A program made the position numbers and the translations under genes. Under the pieces are notes generated by a model, which worked only from the letters and a program-made list of their open reading frames with translations, did not search any database and had not been told where the DNA came from. This document shows positions 1 through 8,959 of a DNA stretch of 64,000 nucleotides, piece after piece; within the stretch, counting starts at the first letter, position 1; each line of letters starts with the position of its first letter. Source of the DNA: Massilia sp. Se16.2.3 (GTDB lineage: Bacteria; Pseudomonadota; Gammaproteobacteria; Burkholderiales; Burkholderiaceae_D); NCBI RefSeq assembly GCF_014171595.1, contig NZ_CP050451.1:1984001-2048000 (forward strand). The letters are read 5' to 3'.

Positions 1-1190
1 TCGGGATCCTGGCGCAGGAAGGACTTCAGCGCCACCGGGAAGGTGAGGCCGGCCTTGTCGTTGACGTTGACCTGGTTCACGCCGGGCAGGTTGATCTCGG
101 CCGGGTCTTCCGCGGTCGAGATATTGATGCCCGGCTTGTTCAGCACGTTCAGGCAGCTGTACAGCGAGACGGTCTTGCCCGAGCCGGTCGGCCCGGTCAC
201 CAGCACCATGCCGTAAGGGCGCGAGATCGCGTCGAGCAGCAGGGCCTTCTGGTCGGGGTCGTAGCCGAGCGCGTCGATGCCCATCTGGGCCTGGGTCGCG
301 TCGAGGATACGCATGACCGTCTTTTCGCCGAACAGCGTGGGCAGGGTGCTGACGCGAAAGTCGATGGTGCGCGTGGCTGAGAGGATCAGGCGCATGCGCC
401 CGTCCTGCGGCACGCGCTTTTCCGAGATGTCGAGCTTGGCCAGCACCTTGATGCGCGAGACCAGCTTGTCGCGGATCGACAGCGGCGGCATCGCATGGTC
501 GCGCAGCACGCCGTCGACCCGCAAGCGGATGCGGTAGAACTTCTCGAAAGGCTCGAAATGGATGTCGGAAGCGCCCAGCTGCACCGCGTCCAGCAGGATT
601 TTGTTGAGGAAGCGCACGATCGGCGCGTCTTCGACATCGTTGGTGGACTCCACCGGTACCGCGCTTTGCTCTTCCTCGGCGAATTCGATGTCGTTGTCGT
701 CGCCGGCCAGGTCGCCCAGACTCTCGTCGGCGGACTTGGTCAGGCTCGACAGGAGCGCCAGCAGGGCGTCGTGGGCCACGATCACCGGCTCCACTGCCGC
801 TTCGCTCTGGAACTTGATCTGGTCCAGGCCCTGGGTATTGGTCGGATCGGAGATCGCGACCGAGAGTCGGTTGCCGCGCTTGGCCAGGGCGATCACGCGT
901 TGCGTCGCCATCAGCTTGATGTCGATCGCGCTGGCCGGCAGCGAAGCCAGGTTGAAGTTCGACAGGTCGAGCAGCGGATAGCCGAAGGTCTCGGCGCAGA
1001 ACACGGCGAGCGACTGGGCATCGATGCCGCCGCTGGCGAGGAGTGCGTCGATGAAGCTGCTGCGGTCGGCGACGGCTTTCTTTTGGCAAGCATCGGCTTG
1101 CGCCGCGCTCAAACGGCCGACCTGCACCAGCGCACGCGCCAAACCCGACATCGGTGTGCTTGAGGTCGTGTTCGGGAGGACTGCTGCCAT
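1..1190 (-). CDS. pilB: Type IV pilus assembly ATPase PilB (5' part, cut by window edge)
   Basis: Cytoplasmic hexameric ATPase that powers type IV pilus extension. About 396 residues are visible; the gene continues past base 1. The N-terminal half matches the MshEN/GspE-N region typical of PilB, followed by the start of the secretion ATPase core with ASDIHFEP and RLRVDGVLRD. A Walker A motif, GPTGSGKT, lies near residues 333-340. The Walker B and tetracysteine zinc region would lie beyond the edge. The start is the ATG at 1190, with a Met-Ala-Ala-Val N-terminus. The GspE homologue of type II secretion is the alternative; the MshEN-type N-terminus and the spacing to Walker A favour PilB. Confidence 0.88.
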   Translation of the reverse strand, partial: MAAVLPNTTSSTPMSGLARALVQVGRLSAAQADACQKKAVADRSSFIDALLASGGIDAQSLAVFCAETFGYPLLDLSNFNLASLPASAIDIKLMATQRVIALAKRGNRLSVAISDPTNTQGLDQIKFQSEAAVEPVIVAHDALLALLSSLTKSADESLGDLAGDDNDIEFAEEEQSAVPVESTNDVEDAPIVRFLNKILLDAVQLGASDIHFEPFEKFYRIRLRVDGVLRDHAMPPLSIRDKLVSRIKVLAKLDISEKRVPQDGRMRLILSATRTIDFRVSTLPTLFGEKTVMRILDATQAQMGIDALGYDPDQKALLLDAISRPYGMVLVTGPTGSGKTVSLYSCLNVLNKPGINISTAEDPAEINLPGVNQVNVNDKAGLTFPVALKSFLRQDP

Positions 1191-1483
1191 AAGAACCGTA
1201 AAAGTAGAGGAGCGACTGAAGGCGGCGCCTGGGAATAACCGGACGCCGGACTCTTTGGATGATGCCTACAGGCATTCCTTTTGTAAAGCATTTAGGTAGC
1301 GCAAGATGCGTACACACCACGGAGACGAATATGCAAGACGCCTCAGGGACAGGATTCTGTTGGCGTTTCGCCAGCAGATGTTAGCGACGCATCAACGAGT
1401 GTGGACATCGCGATATCGATGATGCAAAAAGAATAATGGATGAGCCGGCTTGCCTTGATGGTGCGGCGCGCCGGCCATGGGGC
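1191..1483. other. Intergenic region upstream of pilB
   Basis: Non-coding stretch between pilB and the chemotaxis receptor terminator. It must carry the pilB promoter on the minus strand. A small hairpin, ATGCCTACAGGCAT, lies near 1261-1274. I see no convincing -35/-10 pair and no conserved small gene. Confidence 0.4.
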
Positions 1484-1514
1484 AAAAAAAACAGCGCCCG
1501 CAGGCGCTGTTTTC
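1484..1514 (-). terminator. Rho-independent terminator of the chemotaxis receptor gene
   Basis: Arms AACAGCGCC and GGCGCTGTT around a short CGC-type loop, followed on the minus strand by a run of eight T. It lies 18 bases past the stop codon of the receptor gene. Confidence 0.85.
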
Positions 1515-1531
1515 CAGGAGCTGTCCTTCGA

Positions 1532-3100
1532 TCAGCGCAGTGCCAGCGGAGCCGGGCGCGTCGCGACAGCCGGGGCGCCGCCGTGTTCGGCCAGCTTGAA
1601 CACCGACAGGGCGCCGGTCAGCTGGCCGGTCTGCTCGGTCAGCGATTCGGCGGCGGCCGAGGCTTCCTCGACCAGGGCCGAGTTCTGCTGGGTCATCTCG
1701 TCCATGCTGTCGATGGCACGGCCGATGTCCTCGATGCCTTCGCTCTGGCGCTGGCCGGCTGCCGAGATCTCGGCCATGATGTCGTGCACCTTCTTGACCG
1801 AGTCGACGATCTGGCCCATGGTCACGCCGGCCTGGTCGACCAGCGCGCTGCCGGCATTGACCTTCGAGACCGAGTCGCCGATCAGTTCCTTGATTTCCTT
1901 GGCCGCCGCGGCGCTGCGCTGGGCCAGGTTGCGCACTTCGCCGGCCACGACCGCGAAACCACGGCCCTGTTCGCCGGCACGGGCCGCTTCGACCGCCGCG
2001 TTCAGCGCCAGGATGTTGGTCTGGAAGGCGATGCCATCGATGACCGAGATGATCTCGACGATCTTCTTGGCCGAGGTGTTGATGTCGCCCATGGTGCTGA
2101 CGACGCCACCCACGACCTGGCCACCGCGGGTGGCAATGTCGGTCGCGCTCACCACGAGCTTGTTCGCTTCGTTGGCGTTGGCGGCGTTCTGGCGCACGGC
2201 GCCGGTCAGCTCGTCCATCGCACGGGCGGTGCGTTCCAGGCTCGCGGCCTGCGATTCGGTGCGGCCGGCCAGGTCGGCATTGCCGCTGGCGATCTCGGCG
2301 CTGGCAACGGCGATGGTCTCGGCCGAGCCCTTGATTTCGGCAACCATCGTCGCCAGGCGGGCGCGCATGTCCTTCAGCGCCACCAGCAGGCTGGCGGTAT
2401 CGCTCGGTTCGGTACGGATATCCATCGCCAGGTCGCCGGCGGCCACGGCACGGGCGATTTCGCGGGCATATTCCGGCTCGCCGCCCAGCTGGTGCCAGAT
2501 GGCGCGCACGACGAACCACGACACCAGTGCCAGCGCCGCCACCACCACGATGGCGGTGAAGATCATGGTCCAGAGCACGCGGCTGACGTTGTTGGCGCTG
2601 CTGACGATGCCGGCCTTGAACTGTTCCTTGGCCTTGGCCTGGGTCTTTTCCAGGTCGGCGTTCAGGGCCGCCAGCGTGCTTTGCATTTTCGGCACCACGG
2701 CTTGCGGGTCGCCTTGCTCGAGTTCGAGCATGATGCGCGCGGCCGACAGCGCCGGCGCATAGTATTCGTTGAATTCCTTCAGCAGGCGTGCGCCGTTTTC
2801 GCGCTGGCCGTCGATCTGGCCGAACTGCTGCAGGTGGGTGCGGACCTTGTTGGCCTGCTCGCCGACTTGCTCGATGCGCGCCTTGTCGCCTTCGGACACG
2901 GCGTCGCGCAGACCGTCGGTGATGTCGCCGATCTCGAGCGTGAGAGCCTTGGATGCGTCAAGCACCGGGTAGTCGGTACGCTCGGTGGAATTGATCGACT
3001 CCAGCGCGTCGTTCGCGATCATCGCGGACACGCCTACGCCGAGGCCGAAAATCAGGGTCGAAATGACCGGTAGTGCCCAGATTCTGCGCTTGATGCTCAT
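1532..3100 (-). CDS. Methyl-accepting chemotaxis protein
   Basis: Inner-membrane chemoreceptor that signals to CheA/CheW. The 522-residue product has TM1 at about 9-30, a mostly helical periplasmic sensor domain of about 145 residues (four-helix-bundle type), TM2 at about 175-200, a HAMP region to about 250, and a cytoplasmic coiled coil. The conserved hairpin tip, [20 protein letters not shown], is at about 354-373. There is no C-terminal NWETF-like pentapeptide, so CheR/CheB tethering is not expected. An upstream in-frame Met at 3139 exists, but the ATG at 3100 (MSIKRR) gives a normal N-terminus leading straight into TM1. No ligand can be assigned. Confidence 0.93.
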   Translation of the reverse strand: MSIKRRIWALPVISTLIFGLGVGVSAMIANDALESINSTERTDYPVLDASKALTLEIGDITDGLRDAVSEGDKARIEQVGEQANKVRTHLQQFGQIDGQRENGARLLKEFNEYYAPALSAARIMLELEQGDPQAVVPKMQSTLAALNADLEKTQAKAKEQFKAGIVSSANNVSRVLWTMIFTAIVVVAALALVSWFVVRAIWHQLGGEPEYAREIARAVAAGDLAMDIRTEPSDTASLLVALKDMRARLATMVAEIKGSAETIAVASAEIASGNADLAGRTESQAASLERTARAMDELTGAVRQNAANANEANKLVVSATDIATRGGQVVGGVVSTMGDINTSAKKIVEIISVIDGIAFQTNILALNAAVEAARAGEQGRGFAVVAGEVRNLAQRSAAAAKEIKELIGDSVSKVNAGSALVDQAGVTMGQIVDSVKKVHDIMAEISAAGQRQSEGIEDIGRAIDSMDEMTQQNSALVEEASAAAESLTEQTGQLTGALSVFKLAEHGGAPAVATRPAPLALR

Positions 3101-3147
3101 ATTTCTCGTCTCTCTCGTCTCGCTACTAACAATACACAACTGACAAT

Positions 3148-3215
3148 GCCCGCTTTCCTACGTACTAAGCCCTGGCGGCTCATGGAGCGGCCAGGGCGGC
3201 GTTCAGGAAGCGGGC
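3148..3215. repeat. Nested inverted repeat between the PstS-like gene and the chemoreceptor gene
   Basis: The outer arms GCCCGCTTTCCT (3148-3159) and AGGAAGCGGGC (3205-3215) enclose inner arms GCCCTGGC (3169-3176) and GCCAGGGC (3190-3197). It lies just past the stop of the PstS-like gene and could end its transcript, but no T-run follows. Confidence 0.5.
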
Positions 3216-3227
3216 TTCCAGTCTTGT

Positions 3228-3635
3228 TTACGGCGCGGTGAAGACAACCTTGACGGTGGAATCGACAGCGCTTTTCTCCATATAGCCGATTGCCTTCGGA
3301 TTGCCGGCAACGGCAGCCTTCACGGCGGCGCTGTTGGCCACTTGCGCGGGCATCGTGGCCTTGCCGGTGAACACCAGCTTCGACCACAGGGCCTTCGCTT
3401 GCGACGCATCCTTGTCGGTCACCTTCTTGTAGAACTCGCCACGGATGGCGGCGTCTTCAGGCTGGTCGATCGGGGTCATGCTGCTCGACTTGCCGAGGAA
3501 GAACTGGGCAACCTGGTCCTTCGACATCGAGGCTTCGGCGGCCTTCGGGTTCACCACCACCACGACTTCGGCGAATGCCGGGATCGAGGCGGACAGGGCG
3601 AGGGCTGCAACAGCCATGGTCATTGCGTTTTTCAT
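3228..3635 (-). CDS. Small PstS-like (phosphate-binding-like) periplasmic protein
   Basis: A 135-residue exported protein with a signal peptide ending in IPAFA at about residue 22. The mature part resembles one lobe of PstS/PBP-like phosphate-binding proteins (VVVNPKAAEASMSKDQVAQF, FFLGK, NPKAIGYMEKS). It is much shorter than a true PstS (over 320 residues), so it is unlikely to be a complete transporter binding protein. The start has a strong ribosome site, AAGGAGCACGCC. It follows the porin gene by 10 bases and is surely cotranscribed with it. The pairing suggests joint uptake or sensing of an anion such as phosphate; this is inference. Confidence 0.75.
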   Translation of the reverse strand: MKNAMTMAVAALALSASIPAFAEVVVVVNPKAAEASMSKDQVAQFFLGKSSSMTPIDQPEDAAIRGEFYKKVTDKDASQAKALWSKLVFTGKATMPAQVANSAAVKAAVAGNPKAIGYMEKSAVDSTVKVVFTAP

Positions 3636-3645
3636 GGCGTGCTCC

Positions 3646-4902
3646 TTAGAAAACGAAGTCGAGGGCGACTGCGCCGACGGTGATGTCGCGCTGGAAACCA
3701 GGCGCGGCGTTGATCAGCAGGCCGTTGCCGACGGCCGGCTTGACGCGGTCGATCTGGGCTTTCAGCGCCATCGAGTTATGGAAGTCCCAGCGCATGCCGA
3801 GCGAAGTGGTGCTCTGTTCGCCCTGGCCGGTGCCGTAGTACGGCAAGCCGGCGACGTAGCCGCGCAGCGTTGCCATGGTCGGGGTACAGGCGGCCGGGTA
3901 GCCGGCCGGGCAGGCCGCTGGCACGACGTTGGTCGGGAAGTCGTCGATCTTCAGCTTGCTCTGGATGAAGTACGGCAGGACCTTGCCGAAACGGTAGCCG
4001 CCCATCACGTACCACGAGGTGGTCGAGGTGACATAGCTGTTGTTCTTGCGCTTGGCAAATTCACTCTGGGCGACAATGTTGTTCCAGTCCATGGTCAAGC
4101 CCACCGAGGTGAACGAGCCATCCTTGTCGATCGGGGTAAGTTGATCAGCCAGCGTGTTCAGTTGTGGCATCCGGTAGCCGGTACCGGCAGCGCGCAGGTT
4201 GTTCAGCAGGTTACTCAAGTTGCTCGAACCCGTGATGGTAATCTTGGCGTCGACGCGGCTGAAGCGGGCCGTGAACGGACCATGTTCGGCCGTCAGGTTG
4301 ACGCTCGTCGTATGGTTTGCCTCGGCAGTCACGCCACCGACGATCTTCGCCTGACTACGGCCGAAGCCCACGTTACCGGTAATGGTGGTGTCGCCGAAGC
4401 TCTGCTGGTAAGTCGCATCGATGCCGTCCAGGGCGCTATACGGTACTTGCGAATACATCTCGACGGGGGCGCGCAGGAAGTTGTTGGCGTAACCTACGTT
4501 GCGGAAGTCCGAAATCATGAACGTCGGCATGGCGGTACGACCAATGCGGAAGCTGAAGTGATCATTGACACGGACTTTTGCGAAGCCCAACGACAGTTCG
4601 GCACCGAAGTCGTCCTCCGCGTCGCGGCGCACGAGGCCCTGGCCGGTAAAGGACAGCCAGCTATTGACGCCGATGTCAGCCTGCAAGCCGAGGTTCGAGT
4701 CGACGCCAGTGCTTGGGGAATTCCTCTTGGCGCCGGAAGCCTGATTGGCGCGGCCAAATTCGGCCTGGTCGGTATTGCTGAAGGTCAGGGCGCCGGTGCC
4801 GAAGCCACTGATCTTGACAGTCGGTGCCGTCAATTCCTGGGCGAAGGCCGACGAGAGTGCCAGCGGCAGGGCCAGCGCGACGACGATAATCTGCTTATTC
4901 AT
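3646..4902 (-). CDS. Outer-membrane porin-like beta-barrel protein
   Basis: A 418-residue exported protein. The signal peptide (MNKQIIVVALALPLALSSAFA) is followed by a beta-rich sequence of alternating hydrophobic residues and a C-terminal aromatic end (ALDFVF) as in outer-membrane barrels. The reading frame is open upstream to 5046, but the Met at 4902 starts exactly at the signal peptide. The PstS-like gene follows by 10 bases. It does not match the classic trimeric porin Gram_neg_porins pattern closely, so substrate and oligomer are unknown. The cysteine pair within AACPAGYPAAC at about residues 333-343 is unusual for a barrel protein and may form a loop disulfide. Confidence 0.7.
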   Translation of the reverse strand: MNKQIIVVALALPLALSSAFAQELTAPTVKISGFGTGALTFSNTDQAEFGRANQASGAKRNSPSTGVDSNLGLQADIGVNSWLSFTGQGLVRRDAEDDFGAELSLGFAKVRVNDHFSFRIGRTAMPTFMISDFRNVGYANNFLRAPVEMYSQVPYSALDGIDATYQQSFGDTTITGNVGFGRSQAKIVGGVTAEANHTTSVNLTAEHGPFTARFSRVDAKITITGSSNLSNLLNNLRAAGTGYRMPQLNTLADQLTPIDKDGSFTSVGLTMDWNNIVAQSEFAKRKNNSYVTSTTSWYVMGGYRFGKVLPYFIQSKLKIDDFPTNVVPAACPAGYPAACTPTMATLRGYVAGLPYYGTGQGEQSTTSLGMRWDFHNSMALKAQIDRVKPAVGNGLLINAAPGFQRDITVGAVALDFVF

Positions 4903-5022
4903 AAGACAACCTGTAACAGATGCTGCGTTTATAAGATTTAGTTCTTGTTGTGGTACGTCAGATCGCTCGGAAGCGTGAATTGACGGAAATGATTGTATCC
5001 ATGAGGCAAAAGTGCTGACAAG

Positions 5023-5069
5023 CAAAAGAGCACCGATTCCAGGCAAATAAGGCCAGGAGGCGGTGCTCT
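5023..5069 (-). terminator. Probable terminator downstream of the ClpP-like gene
   Basis: Arms AGAGCACCG (5027-5035) and CGGTGCTCT (5061-5069) can pair with a 25-base loop; on the minus strand the stem ends in TTTT. It lies about 70 bases past the stop of the ClpP-like gene. The loop is long, so the call is moderate. Confidence 0.45.
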
Positions 5070-5142
5070 GTTGTGTGGCTGAAACAGTAGAATCAGTAAC
5101 CGATGTTTTCTCTACAAGTTTCGATTTCGTATTGGTAAGAGA

Positions 5143-5700
5143 TCAGTTCCACCAGTGCGTGGTCGAGCCCATCGGCGGCAGGCGCGCCTGGGTTGCCTCG
5201 TGCACGAGGCCGGCCCGCACCGCCTGTTCGGCGGTATAAATACGGGCATTGCCGAACAGGTGGGGGCGGATGTCGCACGCTTCCGGCGCGCCGCGGGTGG
5301 CCTCGTCGAAGATGCTGGCGTAGCGCTCGGCATCGAAGTCCAGGCATTCGCGCCATTCCGACACGCGCGAATGGTCGGCCGCCACCAGGTTGCCGAAGCC
5401 CCAGTGCAGCGGGTGGATCAGGAAGCGCGAGCCGGGGCAGGCATAGCGGCGCTCGCCGGCAAGGAAAATGACGACGCCCACGGATTCGACGCTGCCGATA
5501 TTGAAAGTGGACAGCGGAATGGGGAGCGATTTCAGGAAGAAGTAGAGCGCAAAGCCGGCTGTCATGTTGCCGCCCTCGGAAGACATGTGCAGCTCGATTT
5601 CGCTGGCACCGCTTTGCAGGGCTTGCAGGCACATGTTGCGCACGCTGCAAGCGGAACTGGCGTTGATGGGTCCGATGAAATGAACGATATGCAAGGACAT
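5143..5700 (-). CDS. ClpP-like serine protease (SDH/crotonase-fold)
   Basis: A 185-residue cytoplasmic protein related to ClpP. It keeps the GG turn (SSEGG), the nucleophile serine at 73 in GSVESVG, and the histidine at 96 in FLIHPLHW. The usual aspartate in the RDRF-type segment aligns with Ala152 (NARIYTAEQA), so the triad seems incomplete. It is shorter than housekeeping ClpP (about 207) and is not next to clpX, so it is a paralogue of unknown substrate. The start ATG at 5700 has AGGAGCGCC eight bases upstream; the open frame further upstream is only the translated tandem repeat. The repeat lies just upstream, within or next to its promoter. Confidence 0.75.
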   Translation of the reverse strand: MSLHIVHFIGPINASSACSVRNMCLQALQSGASEIELHMSSEGGNMTAGFALYFFLKSLPIPLSTFNIGSVESVGVVIFLAGERRYACPGSRFLIHPLHWGFGNLVAADHSRVSEWRECLDFDAERYASIFDEATRGAPEACDIRPHLFGNARIYTAEQAVRAGLVHEATQARLPPMGSTTHWWN

Positions 5701-5752
5701 TGGCGCTCCTGTCGTGTAGGCACAGGATAACAAGTTTCGCGCGGGGGGTGCG

Positions 5753-5867
5753 CTCGGCAAGGCCGAGCGTCGGGGTTGCTCGGCAAGGCCGAGCGTCGGG
5801 GTTGCTCGGCAAGGCCGAGCGTCGGGGTTGCCCGGCAAGGCCGAGCGTCGGGGTTGCCCGGCAAGGC
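5753..5867. repeat. 26-bp tandem repeat, about 4.4 copies
   Basis: The unit begins CTCGGCAAGGCCGAGC and ends GTCGGGGTTG. Copies start at 5753, 5779, 5805 and 5831, with a partial copy at 5857. The last two copies begin CCC instead of CTC; otherwise the copies are identical. Each unit can fold into a small hairpin (GCTCGG-CAAGG-CCGAGC). It lies 53 bases upstream of the ClpP-like start codon. Confidence 0.95.
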
Positions 5868-5872
5868 TACCG

Positions 5873-5903
5873 GTAGGGTGGACGGGTCCCCCGTCCACCC
5901 TAC
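5873..5903. repeat. REP-like perfect palindrome
   Basis: GTAGGGTGGACGGG pairs with CCCGTCCACCCTAC across a three-base TCC loop. It abuts the 26-bp tandem repeat and shares the GTAGGGTGG start with the other intergenic palindromes in the window. It lies between the ClpP-like gene and uraH, both on the minus strand. Confidence 0.85.
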
Positions 5904-5954
5904 GGATGCGGCAAGCATTCTGCTACCGCTTCCGTACCCTCTGTCAGTGAGACA

Positions 5955-6308
5955 CTAGCTGCCCCGGTAAGTGGAATACGACCAGGGCGTGACCACCAGC
6001 GGCACGTGGTAATTCTGCGCCGGGTCGGCCACGCCGAAGGCGATCGTCACGCGGTCGACGAAGCGTGGCTCGGGCAGGGCGACGCCCCGGGCGGCGAAAT
6101 AGTCGCCCGCGCCGAACACGAGTTCGTAGCGGCCGGCGCGCAGGGTCTCGCCCTCGAGCAGCGGCGCATCGCAGCGGCCGTCGGCATTCGTGCGCGCCTC
6201 GGTCAGCAGGCTGCGGCCCGTCTCCGTGACGGCATACAGCGCAATCGCCACGCCGGATGCCGGGCGCCCGTGCGCGGTGTCGAGCACGTGGGTGCTGAGT
6301 TTGCCCAT
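5955..6308 (-). CDS. uraH: 5-hydroxyisourate hydrolase (transthyretin-like)
   Basis: Hydrolyses 5-hydroxyisourate to OHCU, the second step of urate breakdown. At 117 residues it has the normal family length. It shows the N-terminal signature LSTHVLDTAHG (residues 4-14) and the C-terminal YRGS tetrapeptide (114-117) that mark the enzyme rather than true transthyretin. The ATG at 6308 has GGAGAAGCG upstream. It is divergent from puuE, with a shared regulatory region of about 120 bases. There is no signal peptide, so it is cytoplasmic. Confidence 0.93.
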   Translation of the reverse strand: MGKLSTHVLDTAHGRPASGVAIALYAVTETGRSLLTEARTNADGRCDAPLLEGETLRAGRYELVFGAGDYFAARGVALPEPRFVDRVTIAFGVADPAQNYHVPLVVTPWSYSTYRGS

Positions 6309-6429
6309 CGCTTCTCCTATATGTTGGTGGTGAACGACGCTATTGGCGGGATCATATACCGATGACGATCCGACAATATATGATCCTCCATATACCCATC
6401 ATCCCGCGGCCGTCACGGCTTGCCGAATC
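6309..6429. promoter_or_regulatory. Divergent uraH/puuE control region with an inverted repeat
   Basis: GGATCATATA (6349-6358) and TATATGATCC (6377-6386) form a perfect 10-bp inverted repeat with 18 bases between arms, centred between the two start codons. The region is AT-rich against a GC-rich background. This is the expected layout of an operator for a dimeric repressor of purine catabolism. The regulator itself was not found in the window. Confidence 0.5.
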
Positions 6430-7377
6430 ATGAACCCTGACTACCCACGCGACCTGGTCGGCTACGGCCGCAATCCTCCCCACGCGCGCTGGCCTGGGGG
6501 CGCGCGCATCGCCCTGCAGTTCGTGCTGAACTACGAAGAGGGCGCGGAAAATTCTGTCCTGCACGGCGATCCGGCTTCGGAGACATTTTTATCCGAAATC
6601 ATAGGGGCCCAGGCTTTTCCGATGCGCCACATGAGCATGGAGTCGCTCTACGAATACGGCTCGCGCGCCGGCCTGTGGCGCCTGCTGCGCCTGTTCGAGG
6701 AGCGGGAGTTGCCGCTGACCGTCTTCGGCGTCGCCATGGCCTTGCAGCGCAATCCCGATGCGGTGGCCGCCTTTCGCGAGCTCGGCCACGAGATCGCCTG
6801 CCACGGCCTGCGCTGGATCTCGTACCAGAACGTCGACGAAGCGCTTGAACGCGCCCACATGGCCGAGGCGGTGGCGATCATGCGCGAGCTGACCGGCGAG
6901 GCGCCGCTCGGCTGGTACACCGGTCGCGATTCGCCGAACACACGCCGCCTCGTGGTCGAGCACGGCGGCTTCGCCTACGATGCCGACCATTACGGCGACG
7001 ACCTGCCGTTCTGGCAGAACGTGGCATACCAAAACGCCGACGGCGTGCGGGCGGAGCGGCCCCACCTGGTGGTGCCCTACACGCTCGACACCAATGACAT
7101 GCGCTTCGCAGCGATGCAAGGCTTCAACTCGGGCACGCAATTTTTCGACTACCTGAAGGACGCTTTCGACGTCCTGTACGCGGAAGGCGATCCGAATGGC
7201 CTGGATCGGCCTAAAATGCTGTCCATCGGCCTGCATTGCCGCCTCGCCGGCCGTCCGGCGCGCGCCGCTTCGCTGGCCCGCTTCCTCGACTATGTGTTGC
7301 AGCACGACGCCGTCTGGGTCACGCGCCGCATCGACATCGCGCGCCACTGGCAGGCCACCCATCCCTACCGTGGCTGA
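6430..7377 (+). CDS. puuE: Allantoinase PuuE (polysaccharide-deacetylase fold)
   Basis: Converts allantoin to allantoate. The 315-residue protein belongs to the deacetylase-like allantoinases, unrelated to AllB. The N-terminus has YPRDLVGYGRNPPHARWPGG, then LNYEEGAENSVLHGD, HEIACHGLRW and GWYTGRDSPNTRRL, all typical of PuuE. The frame is open upstream to 6343, but the ATG at 6430 gives the usual MNPDYPRDLVGYG start. It stands between uraH and the xanthine dehydrogenase genes, matching a purine degradation role. Confidence 0.93.
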   Translation: MNPDYPRDLVGYGRNPPHARWPGGARIALQFVLNYEEGAENSVLHGDPASETFLSEIIGAQAFPMRHMSMESLYEYGSRAGLWRLLRLFEERELPLTVFGVAMALQRNPDAVAAFRELGHEIACHGLRWISYQNVDEALERAHMAEAVAIMRELTGEAPLGWYTGRDSPNTRRLVVEHGGFAYDADHYGDDLPFWQNVAYQNADGVRAERPHLVVPYTLDTNDMRFAAMQGFNSGTQFFDYLKDAFDVLYAEGDPNGLDRPKMLSIGLHCRLAGRPARAASLARFLDYVLQHDAVWVTRRIDIARHWQATHPYRG

Positions 7378-7472
7378 TATATGAATGTTCTGATAAGCGA
7401 TATCTGATTAATGCCATAGTAGGAGCGGGCTCCGATCGGGTACTCTTCATGCTGGACCAATCCGAGACAAGC

Positions 7473-8949
7473 ATGGCTGAACCGATTCGTTTTTATTTCC
7501 GCAACGCCGTCCACGAAGTGACCGACGTGGCACCCACGCAAACCATCCTGCAGCACCTGCGGGAGGACCTGCGCTGCACCGGTACGAAGGAAGGCTGCGC
7601 CGAAGGCGATTGCGGCGCCTGCACGGTGGTGGTCGGTTCGCTCGAGAACGGCGAACTCGAACTGAAAGCGGTCAATTCCTGCATCCAGTTCACGCCCACG
7701 CTCGACGGCAAGGCGCTGTTCACCGTCGAAGACCTGCAGTTGCCGGACGGGCGCCTGCATCCGGTCCAGCAGGCCCTGGTCGAATGCCACGGCTCGCAGT
7801 GCGGCTTCTGCACGCCGGGCTTTGCGATGTCGCTGTGGGGCATGTACCTGAAGGCGGAAGGGCAGGCACCGAGCCGTTGCCAGATCGACGATGCGCTGTC
7901 GGGCAACCTGTGCCGCTGTACCGGCTACCGGCCGATCATCGAGGCGGCAGGCCGGATGGTCGAACTGCCGCGCGCGCAATTCGACCGTGGGCTTGTGGCC
8001 GGGCAGCTGCGCGCCCTGCAGCGCGACGCCGGCGCGACGTATGTCTTTGAGGGCCGCAGCTTTTACTCGCCGCGCACGCTGGACGAACTGGTGGCGCTGC
8101 GCGCCGCCCATCCGCAGGCATTGCTCCTTGCCGGCTCGACCGATGTCGGCCTGTGGGTCACCAAGCAGATGCGCGAGCTGAACGACATCATCTACCTCGG
8201 CCATGTGAGCGAACTGAAATCCGTGCGCGAGCTTGATGCCATGCTGGAAATCGGCGCCGGCGTCACGCTGCAGGATGCCTACGCGGCACTCGGCCGCCAC
8301 TATCCGGACGAACTGAAGGAACTCTGGCAGCGCTTCGCCTCGCTGCCGATCCGCAATGCCGGCACCCTGGGGGGCAATGTCGCCAACGGCTCGCCCATCG
8401 GCGACTCGATGCCCTGGCTGATCGCCCCGGGTGCGCGCCACGGTGCTGCGCGGGCCTGGCGGCGAGCGCGCGCTGGCGCTGGAAGATTTTTACCTCGGCT
8501 ACCAGCAGAAGGACCTGCGGGCGGATGAATTCGTGGCTGGCCTGCGCGTGCCGCTGCCGCGTGCGAATGTCCGGTTCCGCACCTACAAGCTGGCGAAACG
8601 CTTCGACCAGGACATCTCGGCCGTGTGCGCGGCCTTTGCACTTGCCTTCGACGGCGATATCGTCAAGGACGCACGCATCGCCTACGGCGGCATGGCGGCC
8701 ACGCCCAAGCGCGCCGCCGCTGCCGAAGCCGTGGTGCGTGGACGTGCCTGGGACGAAGCCGCAATGGAGGAAGCCATGGCCGCGCTGGCGCAGGATTATG
8801 CGCCGCTGTCGGACATGCGTGCGTCCAGCAATTACCGCATGAAGACGGCCCAGAACCTGCTCAAGCGCTTCTGGTTTGAAACCCGTCTCGACAATCCGCT
8901 GCCGCCGGGCGCAGTCAACGCATTCGCAGTTTCGGCAACCGCCGCGTAA
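7473..8949 (+). pseudogene. xdhA: Xanthine dehydrogenase small subunit XdhA, frameshifted
   Basis: FAD/iron-sulfur subunit of xanthine dehydrogenase (hypoxanthine to xanthine to urate). Two 2Fe-2S clusters are visible: C35, C42, C47, C50 and C110, C113, C147, C149. The FAD-binding domain follows from about residue 190 (LLAGSTDVGLWVTK, LPIRNAGTLGGNVANGSPIGD). Near 8430-8445 the frame breaks: after PWLIAPGAR the conserved sequence (TVLRGPGGERALALEDFYLGY) continues in another frame to the stop at 8949. Loss of two bases in the GCGCGC-like tract would explain it. Both halves are otherwise well conserved, so this is a sequencing indel or a very recent mutation. The start is the ATG at 7473; an ATG at 7449 is possible. 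xdhB follows after 10 bases. Confidence 0.88.
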
Positions 8950-8959
8950 GGAGATCACC

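Noticed and set aside
5753..5867. Short repeats as a CRISPR array
   Set aside because: Units are directly adjacent with no spacers and no cas genes nearby.
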